Of a DNA stretch of 30,529 nucleotides, positions 1 to 7,512 are shown piece by piece. The stretch is from an uncultured Collinsella sp. (GTDB lineage: Bacteria; Actinomycetota; Coriobacteriia; Coriobacteriales; Coriobacteriaceae). Position numbers and translations under genes: made by a program. The stretch is taken from positions 1 through 30,529 of the forward strand of contig CABUNB010000030.1 in assembly GCA_902492755.1 (NCBI GenBank), read 5' to 3'. The first letter of the stretch is position 1. The number at the start of each line of letters is the position of its first letter. Below the pieces are notes generated by a model. That model was not told the origin of the DNA. It searched no databases and saw only the letters and a list, made by a program, of their open reading frames with translations.

Positions 1-65
1 CCTTCTGGTCATGCCGTCGAAGTTGAAAGGCAGATTGCCGCTCTGGCGGGTTTGCAGCGTCGGCC

Positions 66-95
66 GGTTACGGCGTTTGGTAAAACGCCGTAACC
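66..95 (-). terminator. Stem-loop at the end of the DAHP synthase gene
   Basis: A perfect 13-bp inverted repeat, GGTTACGGCGTTT (66-78) with AAACGCCGTAACC (83-95), has a 4-nt loop and starts at the last base of the stop codon. No T-run follows on the minus strand. It could be a U-less terminator or an mRNA 3' end protector. Confidence 0.5.
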
Positions 96-1126
96 TACAC
101 CCGCTCCGCGATCTCGTGGATGAGGTAGTCGGTCTTTTCCCAGCCCAGGCACGGGTCGGTGATCGACTTGCCAAAGACGCCGCCATCGACTGGCTGATTG
201 CCATCCTCCAGGTAGGACTCGATCATAAAGCCCTTGACCAGCTTGGAGATGGACTCGTTGCGGCGGCAGCTGTCGAGCACCTCCTTGCAAATGCGGTACT
301 GCTCCAGCGGGCGCTTGCCCGAGTTGTCGTGGTTGCAGTCGATGACCGCCGCCGGGTTGGCGTAGCCGGCATGCTCGGTATAGCGCTCGGCCAGGCGCTC
401 CAGGTGCTCGTAGTGGTAGTTGGGGTAGGTGCGACCGTCGAGACCGATGTAGCCACGCATGACGGCGTGTGCGAGCGGATTGCCATCGCAATCGACTTCC
501 CAGTTACGGAAGATAAAGCTCTGGTGCGCCTGTGCGGCGTAAATGGAGTTAAGCATGACGGTGGTGGAACCGGCGGTGGGGTTTTTCATGCCGACGGGCA
601 CCGAGATGCCGCTTGACACCAGGCGATGCTCCTGGTTTTCGACCGAGCGTGCGCCCACGGCAACATAGCTCAGCAGGTCAACGAGGTACTGATAGTTGGA
701 GGGGTAGAGCATCTCGTCGGCGGTGAAGAAGCCCGTCTCCTCGATGACGCGCAGGTGCATGTGGCGGATGGCCTTGACGCCTTCGAGCAGGTCATCGGGC
801 GCCTCGGGATCGGGGTTGTGCAGCAGACCCTTGTAACCGGTGCCCTTAGTGCGCGGCTTGTTGGTGTAGACGCGCGGAATGATGATGAGCTTGTCCTTGA
901 CCTCTTCGGCGACCTTGGCCAGTCGGTTCATGTACTCAAGCACCGAGTCCTCGCGGTCGGCAGAGCACGGGCCGATGATGAGTACCTTGCGTGCGTCCTC
1001 GCCGGTAAAGACCTTGGCGACCTCGGCGTCGAATGCCTGCTTTTTGGCGGTAAGCTCGGCGGAAAGCGGCATTTCCTCGCGGATCTCCATGGGGATCGGC
1101 AACCTGCGCTTGAATTCCATGGCCAT
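95..1126 (-). CDS. aroG: 3-deoxy-7-phosphoheptulonate (DAHP) synthase, class I
   Basis: Condenses phosphoenolpyruvate and erythrose 4-phosphate to DAHP, the first step of the shikimate pathway, in the cytosol. The 343-residue protein is close to the length of the E. coli AroF/G/H enzymes. It shows the family signatures IIGPCSADRED near residue 50, PRTKGTGYKGLLHNPD near 92, GARSVENQEHR near 158, KNPTAGSTTVMLN near 182 and IDCNHDNSGKRPLEQ near 263. The ATG at 1126 is chosen because AGGAGG lies about 6 nt upstream. A sigma70-like promoter lies at 1183-1211. Which aromatic amino acid inhibits it cannot be told from the sequence. The gene stands alone, with no other shikimate gene in the window. 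Confidence 0.95.
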   Translation of the reverse strand: MAMEFKRRLPIPMEIREEMPLSAELTAKKQAFDAEVAKVFTGEDARKVLIIGPCSADREDSVLEYMNRLAKVAEEVKDKLIIIPRVYTNKPRTKGTGYKGLLHNPDPEAPDDLLEGVKAIRHMHLRVIEETGFFTADEMLYPSNYQYLVDLLSYVAVGARSVENQEHRLVSSGISVPVGMKNPTAGSTTVMLNSIYAAQAHQSFIFRNWEVDCDGNPLAHAVMRGYIGLDGRTYPNYHYEHLERLAERYTEHAGYANPAAVIDCNHDNSGKRPLEQYRICKEVLDSCRRNESISKLVKGFMIESYLEDGNQPVDGGVFGKSITDPCLGWEKTDYLIHEIAERV

Positions 1127-1182
1127 ATGGGGCCTCCTTTATCAATTAACGGCAACAATTGGCGAATTCTCGAATGCTCGGC

Positions 1183-1211
1183 ATTATCCGCTGTTGCACG
1201 CTAAAGTGCAA
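1183..1211 (-). promoter_or_regulatory. Promoter of the DAHP synthase gene
   Basis: On the minus strand TTGCAC (1206-1211) and GATAAT (1183-1188) are separated by exactly 17 bp, with the start codon about 57 bp downstream. The -35 box is 3 bp from a dispersed repeat copy at 1215-1270. Called from sequence match only. Confidence 0.6.
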
Positions 1212-1214
1212 GCG

Positions 1215-1270
1215 AAACCTGCCGAAAAGGGACAGGTTTATTTTGGTCGGTTTTATCTGGGGAAATGTCG
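1215..1270 (+). repeat. Dispersed repeat family R1, copy 1
   Basis: About 55 bp sharing AGGGACAGGTTTATTTTGG and GGTTTTATCTGGGGAAA with copies at 24237-24306, 24307-24370 and, on the other strand, 26740-26791. In better copies ACCTGCCAAAA pairs with TTTTGGCAGGT as a hairpin; here both arms carry substitutions. It abuts the -35 box of the DAHP synthase promoter. Confidence 0.75.
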
Positions 1271-1335
1271 GCGCTTGCCGGAAGGGGAGGGCCAACGTAC
1301 GGCACGCTGGAGCAAGTTGGATCTTCTGCGGCATA

Positions 1336-1573
1336 CCCTGTGGACAAAAAATGGCAAATATGAGTACTGTTGCTAGCGTAGTATCATATCGATCTTACAA
1401 GATAATAGACACAACAGTAAATATGTTCATTAACGTTGGCACACAGAAGCATGCTACCGGGCATTTTGATCAATTTGAAGGCATATCTAGGCCGCAAAGA
1501 GGTCGTTTGCGGCAGTTTTGGCTGCTACTAAAAAGGTGACAGTACTCATATTTGCCATTTTTTGTCCACGGGG
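1336..1573. mobile_element. MITE-like element with 31-bp perfect terminal inverted repeats
   Basis: GTGGACAAAAAATGGC... at 1340-1370 is matched base for base by its reverse complement at 1539-1569. Three more paired bases lie outside one mismatch, giving arms 1336-1370 and 1539-1573. The roughly 170-bp interior is AT-rich compared with the flanks and contains a small hairpin, GCCGCAAA (1491-1498) with TTTGCGGC (1506-1513). No credible coding frame lies inside and no clear target-site duplication is visible. It may be a non-autonomous mobile element or a very long structured transcript. I do not recognise the family. Confidence 0.55.
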
Positions 1574-1628
1574 CCTTGAGGGAGGCCGTTAATCAGGTCC
1601 CGGGGGAGGCGGTTCGAGGGCCGCAGAA

Positions 1629-1668
1629 CAAAAACGGGGGCACAGTTCATTCTGCGCCCCCGTTTTCA
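1629..1668 (-). terminator. Terminator of the MarR-ABC-ABC operon
   Basis: AAAACGGGGGC (1631-1641) pairs with GCCCCCGTTTT (1656-1666). Read on the minus strand the hairpin is followed by TTTTTGTT, and it sits about 30 bp past the stop codon of the last ABC gene. It is a standard intrinsic terminator. Confidence 0.8.
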
Positions 1669-1695
1669 ACCGTGGGTCATCGGTTTTCGGAGAAT

Positions 1696-3552
1696 CTACG
1701 CCGCCTCGTCGAACTGCGAGTTGTACAGGTCGGCGTAGAAGCCGCCCTGGGCGAGCAGTTCGTCGTGTGTGCCCTTCTCGACGATATCGCCGTCGCGAAT
1801 CACCAGGATCACGTCGGCGTTGCGGATCGTGGACAGGCGGTGCGCGATGACAAAGCTTGTACGGCCCTGCATCAGCGCATCCATGGCACGCTGGATGAGC
1901 TCCTCGGTGCGGGTGTCCACGTTGGAAGTCGCCTCGTCTAGAATCAGCGCCGGGCGGTCGGCCAAAATGGCACGGGCGATGGTCACGAGCTGGCGCTGAC
2001 CCTGCGACAGGTTGGTGCCCTCCTCATTGATCATAAAGTCGTAGCCGCCGGCGAGCGTATGGATAAAGTGGTCGCAGCGTGCGGCGCGCGCGGCGGCCTC
2101 GACCTCGGCGTCAGTCGCATCGGGACGTCCGTAGCGGATGTTCTCGCGGATGGTGCCGTTAAACAGCCAGGTATCCTGCAGCACCATGGCAAACTCGCCG
2201 CGCAGTGCCGCGCGGTCCCAGTCGCGCACGTCGACGCCCTCGACGCGCAGCGAACCGCCGTCCACGTCGTAGAAGCGCTGCAGCAGCTTAATGAGCGTGG
2301 TCTTGCCGGCGCCGGTGGGGCCGACGATGGCGATGGTTTGGCCGGGCTGTGCCTCGCAGCTAAAGTCGTGGATGATGGTCTTGTCGGGCGTGTAGCCAAA
2401 CTTGACGTGGTCGAACTCAACGTGGCCAGGGCGCTTCTCGGGAATCTGGGCGTCGGCCTTCTGTTCCTCCTCGGGCGCGGCCAGGAACTCAAAGACGCGC
2501 TCGGTGGCAGCGGCCATCGACTGCATCGTGTTGCTCACGTTGCCCAGCTGCTGCACGGGTTGCGTAAAGTTGCGAACGTACTGGATAAAGCTCTGGATGT
2601 CGCCGGGCGTGGCATTGCCAGTCAGCGCGAGCTGTGCGCCCACCACGACGACGCCCACGTAGCCCATGTTGCCCACCAAGCTCATAAGCGGCATCATCAG
2701 GCCCGATAGGAACTGCGAGCGCCAGCCACTAATAAAGAGACGGTCGTTTTGACGGTCGAACTCCTCGATCGAGGCCTCGGCGCGGTCGAATACCTGAATG
2801 ACGTTCTGGCCGGCAAAGTCCTCCTCGATAATGCCGTTGACGGTGCCCAAAACCTGCTGCTGCTCGCGGAAGTACGGCTGCGAGAAGTGAATCATTACGG
2901 TCAGGATAATCGCGGCGGCCGGCAGTGTGAGCACGGTGACGCCGGTGAGCGGCAGGCTGATCGAAAGCATCATGACGAGCACGCCGATAATCTGCGTTAC
3001 CGACGTGATGAGCTGCGTCACGCTCTGGTTGAGCGACTGACCCAGCGTGTCGACATCGTTGGTGATGCGGCTGAGCACGTCGCCCTTGCTGTGGCCGTTG
3101 AAGTAACTCATCGGAACGACGGCGATCTTGGCGGCGATCTCCTTGCGCATGCGATAACAAATCTTTTGCGTGACGCCGGTCATGAGCCAGCCTTGGATCA
3201 GGCTGCAGGCAGAGCTCGCCAGATACAGACAGAGCAAAAAGCCGAGCGTCTTGGCGATCCAGGCAAAGTCGACATCGCCGGTGCCGTTGACCTTGGCAAC
3301 CAAGCCCTCAAACAGCTTAGTCGTAACTTGGCCGAGCACCTTGGGCCCCACAATGTTAAAGATGACCGAGCACACGGCAAAGGCGACGGCGGCAAACACG
3401 GCAATCTTGTGCTGGCCGATATAGCCGAGCAGCTGCCTCATGGTGCCCTTAAAGTCCTTGGCCTTTTCGCCACGGCGCATGCCACCCATGCGGCCCATGG
3501 GACCACGCTGGCGGGTGGGCTTGGGAATCTGAGTCTTGGTCTCGTCTGCCAT
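1696..3552 (-). CDS. ABC exporter half-transporter (permease plus ATPase), second of pair
   Basis: A 618-residue fused ABC exporter subunit: an N-terminal membrane domain (about residues 40-345) and a C-terminal ATPase. Walker A GPTGAGKT is at 411-418, signature LSQGQ at 515-519, Walker B LILDEA near 536, then the switch histidine in VIAHRLSTI. The first 35 residues are a Gly/Met/Arg-rich cytosolic tail. The start codon overlaps the stop of the upstream ABC gene by one base, so the two are translationally coupled and probably heterodimerise, as in LmrCD- or BmrCD-type multidrug exporters. The substrate is unknown; drug efflux is inferred from the MarR-ABC-ABC arrangement. Confidence 0.9.
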   Translation of the reverse strand: MADETKTQIPKPTRQRGPMGRMGGMRRGEKAKDFKGTMRQLLGYIGQHKIAVFAAVAFAVCSVIFNIVGPKVLGQVTTKLFEGLVAKVNGTGDVDFAWIAKTLGFLLCLYLASSACSLIQGWLMTGVTQKICYRMRKEIAAKIAVVPMSYFNGHSKGDVLSRITNDVDTLGQSLNQSVTQLITSVTQIIGVLVMMLSISLPLTGVTVLTLPAAAIILTVMIHFSQPYFREQQQVLGTVNGIIEEDFAGQNVIQVFDRAEASIEEFDRQNDRLFISGWRSQFLSGLMMPLMSLVGNMGYVGVVVVGAQLALTGNATPGDIQSFIQYVRNFTQPVQQLGNVSNTMQSMAAATERVFEFLAAPEEEQKADAQIPEKRPGHVEFDHVKFGYTPDKTIIHDFSCEAQPGQTIAIVGPTGAGKTTLIKLLQRFYDVDGGSLRVEGVDVRDWDRAALRGEFAMVLQDTWLFNGTIRENIRYGRPDATDAEVEAAARAARCDHFIHTLAGGYDFMINEEGTNLSQGQRQLVTIARAILADRPALILDEATSNVDTRTEELIQRAMDALMQGRTSFVIAHRLSTIRNADVILVIRDGDIVEKGTHDELLAQGGFYADLYNSQFDEAA

Positions 3553-5918
3553 TAGCGCTCGCCTCCTTCCATGACGGCTGCAATTTCTTCTTGGGTAAGC
3601 CCCAGCTCCTCGGCGGAAAGCTGCGACTGTGCAATCTCCAGGTACGCCGGGCAGCCGTGCAGCAGCTCCTCGTGCGTGCCGGTGCCCACTACGTGACCGT
3701 CGTCGAGCACGATGATCTGGTCGGCGTGCATGATGGTCGCGATGCGTTGGGCCACGACCACGAGTGCGGCGTCGGTGACGTTTTTGGCGAGCTCCTCGCG
3801 CAGGCGCGCGTCGGTCTTGTAGTCGAGCGCGCTAAACGAATCATCGAAAACCACGACCTCGGGCTTCTTGGCCAAGGCGCGGGCGATGGCCAGGCGCTGA
3901 CGCTGACCGCCCGAGACATTGGAGCCGCCCTGGCTGATGGGGGAGTCGTAACCGCCCTCACGTTCGGCGATAAAGTCCTCGGCCTGTGCGATGCGCGCTG
4001 CCTGGTGCATGTCCTCGTCGCTCACCATGTCGCCGGCAAACTTGAGGTTGCTCTCAACGGTGCCCGAGAACAGGCGACCCTGCTGCGGGATGTAACCGAT
4101 GCGGCGGCGCAGCTCGGAAAGGGTCATGTCGCGCACGTCGATGCCGTCGAGCGAAATGCTGCCGCCCGTGACGTCGTACAGGCGCGGAATCAGCTGCACG
4201 AGCGTGGACTTGCCCGAGCCCGTGGAGCCAATGATGCCGAGCATCTGGCCGGCGTGCGTGGTGAAGTTCACACCGCTGATGACATCGGCGCGGGCATCGG
4301 GGTACTGGAAGCTCACGTCGCGGAAGGTGAGCTCACCGCGCGGCGCGCTGGCTGCGGGCAGTTTGGGCGAGGCAGGGTCGTTGATGCTCGTGGGGCAGGT
4401 GATGACCTCTTCCACGCGCTCGGCTGCGACCTCGGCGCGGGGCAGGATGACCGAAACCATGGTGAGGATCATAAACGCCATGACGATCTGCATGGTGTAG
4501 GAGATAAACGCCATCATGTTGCCGACCTGCATCACGCCGTCCGAGACGCCCTGCGCGCCAAACCAGACGATAAGCACGGTGATGCAGTTCATGACGAGCA
4601 TCATGAGCGGCATCATAAAGCTCATGGCTCGGTTGGTGTAGAGCTGCGTGGTCATCAGGTCGAGCGAAGCCTTGTCAAAACGCTCGAGCTCATGCTCCTC
4701 GCGGTTAAACGAGCGGATGGGCATAAGGCCGTCGAGCAGCTCGCGGGCGGTAAGGTTCACACGGTCCACAAAGCTCTGCATCTTTTTGAACTTGGGCATG
4801 GTGAGGCCCATAAGCACGCCGACGACGGCCGAGACCGCGATGATGGCCACGGCGATGGTCCACTCCAGGCCGGTTTGGTTGGCCAGGACGCGCATGACGG
4901 CGACGATGCCCATGACGGGGGCCATGAGGCACATGCGGATAAACAGGGTTGCGGCCATCTGAATCTGCTGAATGTCGTTGGTGCAGCGGGTGATGAGCGA
5001 GGCCTGGCTAAACTTGCCTACTTCGGCCGGCGAGAAGTGCATAACCTTGTTGAAGGTCTCGCGGCGCAGGTCGCGGGCGATGGAGCAGGCGGTGCGCGAA
5101 GCCACGGCACCGGTCAGGATGGTGGCGACCAACGATACCAGACACAGACCAAACATCGTGGTCGCCATGCGGCCCAGGTAGGCGTTCTGCACGTCGGCGG
5201 GGTCGATGCCCTGTGCCTTGTACTCGTTCTGCACATAGCTCACGGCGCGTTGGGTCACGATGGAGCCCGACATGGAGCCCATTTTGTCCGCCATACCGTT
5301 GGCGCCCTCGACGAGCTTGTCCTGGTCGATGAGGCCGCCTTCAACGCCTAGACGCAGGCTCTTCATGGTGATCTTGCCGCCGTCGGCATCAATCTGCTTT
5401 TGCATATTCTGCGCCGCTGCGGCCTTCTGCTGCATCTCGGCGAGCTGCTCGGGCGTCATCGCTGCCATTTGCTCGGGCGTGGGCATGGCCTGGGCGGCGC
5501 TGTTATCTTTCTCGCTGGACGTGCCCATCATGTCGTCCATGGAGCTGGCGTCGATGCCCTGGTTGAGCGAAAGGACGACAGTCTCGGGCAGGCTCATGAT
5601 ATCGGCGAGCTTGCTGCCGTCGGCGCGCTCATCCTCGGTTCCCCTGTACGTGCGAATGCCGTTTTTGTCTGCCTTGCCAAACGCAGCTTCTACTGTCTTG
5701 GCGTCCCTGGCGCTCATAAAGAGTTCGAGGTCGTCGAGCGATTCGGCACGAATGGTGTCGGGCACGGGCGAGGCGATGCCGCCTTGCTGCACGCCCACGT
5801 CGACGATGTCGCTCATATAGGTAGGCAGTGCCAGATCGGCGTTGCAGCTGATTACGATAAGTACGATAGCTGCGAACAATGCTGGGACATGCTTTTTAAA
5901 GAGCTTGAGAATCCTCAC
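3552..5918 (-). CDS. ABC exporter half-transporter with enlarged extracellular loop, first of pair
   Basis: A 788-residue ABC exporter subunit, about 200 residues longer than usual. TM1 is at about 11-28; the next membrane segment starts only near 252. The intervening 45-250 region is hydrophilic with a Met/Gln/Ala-rich, probably helical stretch (about 145-175), and would lie outside the cell. The ATPase domain has Walker A GSTGSGKS at 564-571, then VSGGQRQR and VVVFDDSFSALD. In this last motif the residue after the Walker B aspartate is Asp instead of the catalytic Glu, a degenerate ATP site typical of one half of heterodimeric exporters. It overlaps the MarR gene by 4 bp and the next ABC gene by 1 bp. 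Confidence 0.9.
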   Translation of the reverse strand: MRILKLFKKHVPALFAAIVLIVISCNADLALPTYMSDIVDVGVQQGGIASPVPDTIRAESLDDLELFMSARDAKTVEAAFGKADKNGIRTYRGTEDERADGSKLADIMSLPETVVLSLNQGIDASSMDDMMGTSSEKDNSAAQAMPTPEQMAAMTPEQLAEMQQKAAAAQNMQKQIDADGGKITMKSLRLGVEGGLIDQDKLVEGANGMADKMGSMSGSIVTQRAVSYVQNEYKAQGIDPADVQNAYLGRMATTMFGLCLVSLVATILTGAVASRTACSIARDLRRETFNKVMHFSPAEVGKFSQASLITRCTNDIQQIQMAATLFIRMCLMAPVMGIVAVMRVLANQTGLEWTIAVAIIAVSAVVGVLMGLTMPKFKKMQSFVDRVNLTARELLDGLMPIRSFNREEHELERFDKASLDLMTTQLYTNRAMSFMMPLMMLVMNCITVLIVWFGAQGVSDGVMQVGNMMAFISYTMQIVMAFMILTMVSVILPRAEVAAERVEEVITCPTSINDPASPKLPAASAPRGELTFRDVSFQYPDARADVISGVNFTTHAGQMLGIIGSTGSGKSTLVQLIPRLYDVTGGSISLDGIDVRDMTLSELRRRIGYIPQQGRLFSGTVESNLKFAGDMVSDEDMHQAARIAQAEDFIAEREGGYDSPISQGGSNVSGGQRQRLAIARALAKKPEVVVFDDSFSALDYKTDARLREELAKNVTDAALVVVAQRIATIMHADQIIVLDDGHVVGTGTHEELLHGCPAYLEIAQSQLSAEELGLTQEEIAAVMEGGER

Positions 5919-6364
5919 TCGGCATCTCTCCTTTCTTGATTGCGGTCGATAATTTCGTTGGCATGTCTTAGAAGACGCACCATCTCTTGGGTATCTGTTT
6001 CGCCGAGCTGCTCGAGGAAAGCCGCGGTGCGGTTCTCGAATTCCCGACGCTTGATTTCGAGATCATGGAATCCCTTGTCGGTCACCGTGACGTGTACGCG
6101 ACGACGGTCGGTCTTTGAGTGCTCACGCTCAACCCAGCCCTTGGCTTCGAGAGCGCGTAGGATATTGGCGATGCGGGCGTTCGAGACCCAGGCGCGATCA
6201 GCGAGTTCGCTCGGCGTGAGCGAGCCGCCAGCGAGTATGAGGGCGCGCATGACAGCCATCTCGCCGCCGAGAGCTTTGTCCGCAAAGCGCGAAATGCGCT
6301 GATGCATGCTGCCAAACTCAGTTAAGAGCTGACGCCCAAGCTCATGGAAATCGGTATCTTCCAC
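5915..6364 (-). CDS. MarR-family transcriptional regulator
   Basis: A 149-residue winged-helix protein. The recognition region is around residues 48-75 (LTPSELADRAWVSNARIANI), followed by the wing with the family signature REHSKTDRRRVHVTVTDKG at about 80-98. It is first in a three-gene operon with two ABC exporter subunits, so it most likely represses its own exporter and is released by a ligand. The start is GTG at 6364, with AGGGG about 6 nt upstream on the minus strand. That GTG lies inside one arm of an inverted repeat (6362-6370 with 6390-6398). Confidence 0.9.
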   Translation of the reverse strand: MEDTDFHELGRQLLTEFGSMHQRISRFADKALGGEMAVMRALILAGGSLTPSELADRAWVSNARIANILRALEAKGWVEREHSKTDRRRVHVTVTDKGFHDLEIKRREFENRTAAFLEQLGETDTQEMVRLLRHANEIIDRNQERRDAE

Positions 6365-6398
6365 CGAAAACCCCTAACACTAGAAACTATTTTCGGTG
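6362..6398 (-). promoter_or_regulatory. Inverted repeat spanning the RBS and start codon of the MarR gene
   Basis: CACCGAAAA (6362-6370) and TTTTCGGTG (6390-6398) form a perfect 9-bp inverted repeat with a 19-nt spacer. In the mRNA the 3' arm contains the GTG start and the loop contains the AGGGG ribosome site. It could be an operator for the MarR protein, or a hairpin that limits translation. Confidence 0.45.
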
Positions 6399-6433
6399 AA
6401 AGATGATACCCATGTGCGCGCATCCTAACCGGC

Positions 6434-6462
6434 AGATTTTGAGGCATGTCCCAAAAATCTAC
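6434..6462. repeat. Hairpin repeat family R2, copy 1
   Basis: AGATTTTGAGGCATGTCC followed by CAAAAATCTAC forms a short stem with a CATG-type loop and closely matches the hairpin at 19717-19746. GGCAG (6431-6435) and CTGCC (6467-6471) could extend it. It lies in the promoter region upstream of the MarR operon. Confidence 0.6.
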
Positions 6463-6587
6463 GTGACTGCCAGTCAATATAAAGAGCGCATAAAGACTTA
6501 AAATCATTCAATAATTGTAGCGTTTCAAAGAATTATCATGCACGCGGTTAGGCGAGGGGTTGTCACCACCATGACGACTGGGACTCA

Positions 6588-6593
6588 TATAAT
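6588..6593 (+). promoter_or_regulatory. Possible -10 box for the SDR gene
   Basis: TATAAT lies about 62 bp upstream of the SDR start. The best -35 candidate, TTGTCA at 6560-6565, is 22 bp away, too far for a normal spacing, so only the -10 is proposed. Confidence 0.35.
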
Positions 6594-6654
6594 CGCCACG
6601 TGCGATGCTCCAACTTCCCGCAAGGAGACACCTTATATAAAGGGGGATGGAGTC

Positions 6655-7404
6655 ATGGCATTTGACTTCACGGGCAAGACCGCGATTGTCACGGGCGGCA
6701 CTCAGGGCATTGGCCTCGAGATCGCCAAGGGCATCGTCGCGGGCGGCGGACACGTCGCGCTCATCGCAAGGAACGCTGCTAAGGGCGAGGCCGCTGTGGC
6801 CGAGCTTGGCGAGGGCAACAAGTTCTATCAGCTCGATGTTGCCGATGCGCCCAAGGCGCGTGAGACCGTCGAGCAGATTTTTACGGACCTGCCGCAAACC
6901 AACATCCTGATCAACTGCGCTGGCGTCATCAGCACCAAGAAGTTCGACGAGATCGATGACACCGAGTGGCGTCGTACCATCGACATCAACCTCAACGGTA
7001 CCTTCACTATGATGAATGCCGTGTACCCGCACTTTAAGGCGGCCCATGCCGGCACTATCGTCAACGTGAGCTCTGTTGCTGGCAAGATCGGTGGTGGCCT
7101 GCTCGGCACCGCGGCTTACGCGAGCTCCAAGGCCGGTGTTAACGGTCTAACCAAGGCAGTCGCCAAGGAAGGCGGCAAGTTTGGCGTCCGCTGCAACGCC
7201 GTGTGCCCGTCGCTCACCCTTACCGATATGACCTCGATTCTCTCTGACGAGAACTCTCAGCGCATCATCAACGGTATCCCCCTGGGCCGCGCCGCCCAGG
7301 CAAGCGAGCCCGCGCAGATGGTGCTCTTCTTTGCCTCCGACCTTGCCAGCTTCGTGAACGGCGAGATCGGTGACTGCGACGGTGGCATCGTTCTGGACGG
7401 GTAA
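6655..7404 (+). CDS. Short-chain dehydrogenase/reductase (SDR), possibly KduD- or gluconate-dehydrogenase-like
   Basis: A 249-residue classical SDR. The nucleotide-binding motif TGGTQGIG is at residues 13-20, NCAG at 87-90, and the catalytic Ser140, Tyr155 and Lys159 lie in SSVAG and YASSK. The ATG at 6655 is chosen over in-frame upstream starts because AAAGGGGGA lies a few nt upstream and the protein then begins as the family does. The following gene encodes a 2-keto-3-deoxygluconate-type permease. The substrate may therefore be a deoxy-keto sugar acid or gluconate; steroid or acyl-carrier substrates cannot be excluded. Confidence 0.85.
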   Translation: MAFDFTGKTAIVTGGTQGIGLEIAKGIVAGGGHVALIARNAAKGEAAVAELGEGNKFYQLDVADAPKARETVEQIFTDLPQTNILINCAGVISTKKFDEIDDTEWRRTIDINLNGTFTMMNAVYPHFKAAHAGTIVNVSSVAGKIGGGLLGTAAYASSKAGVNGLTKAVAKEGGKFGVRCNAVCPSLTLTDMTSILSDENSQRIINGIPLGRAAQASEPAQMVLFFASDLASFVNGEIGDCDGGIVLDG

Positions 7405-7423
7405 TACCCCGCGACGATAATTC

Positions 7424-7463
7424 GGCGACGGCTCCTGCGACTCGGGACCGTCGCCTTCTTTCT
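7424..7463 (+). terminator. Stem-loop between the SDR gene and the permease gene
   Basis: GGCGACGG (7424-7431) pairs with CCGTCGCC (7448-7455), followed by TTCTTTCT. It is a plausible partial terminator that would lower read-through into the permease gene 50 bp downstream. Confidence 0.6.
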
Positions 7464-7512
7464 GACAAAGGCGCGTGCGGCTACGATTCGCATGCATCCA
7501 AAGGAGATATAT

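Noticed and set aside
1159..1539. Open frame through repeat R1 and the MITE-like element
   Set aside because: It runs through two non-coding repeats, matches no domain I know and has no ribosome site.
1600..1625. tRNA-like GGTTCGAG
   Set aside because: No cloverleaf can be built around it; it is an isolated T-loop-like match.
3591..5351. A 586-codon plus-strand frame opposite the ABC exporter gene
   Set aside because: It is a shadow of the conserved ABC gene; the His/Asp/Gly-rich translation has no recognisable domain.
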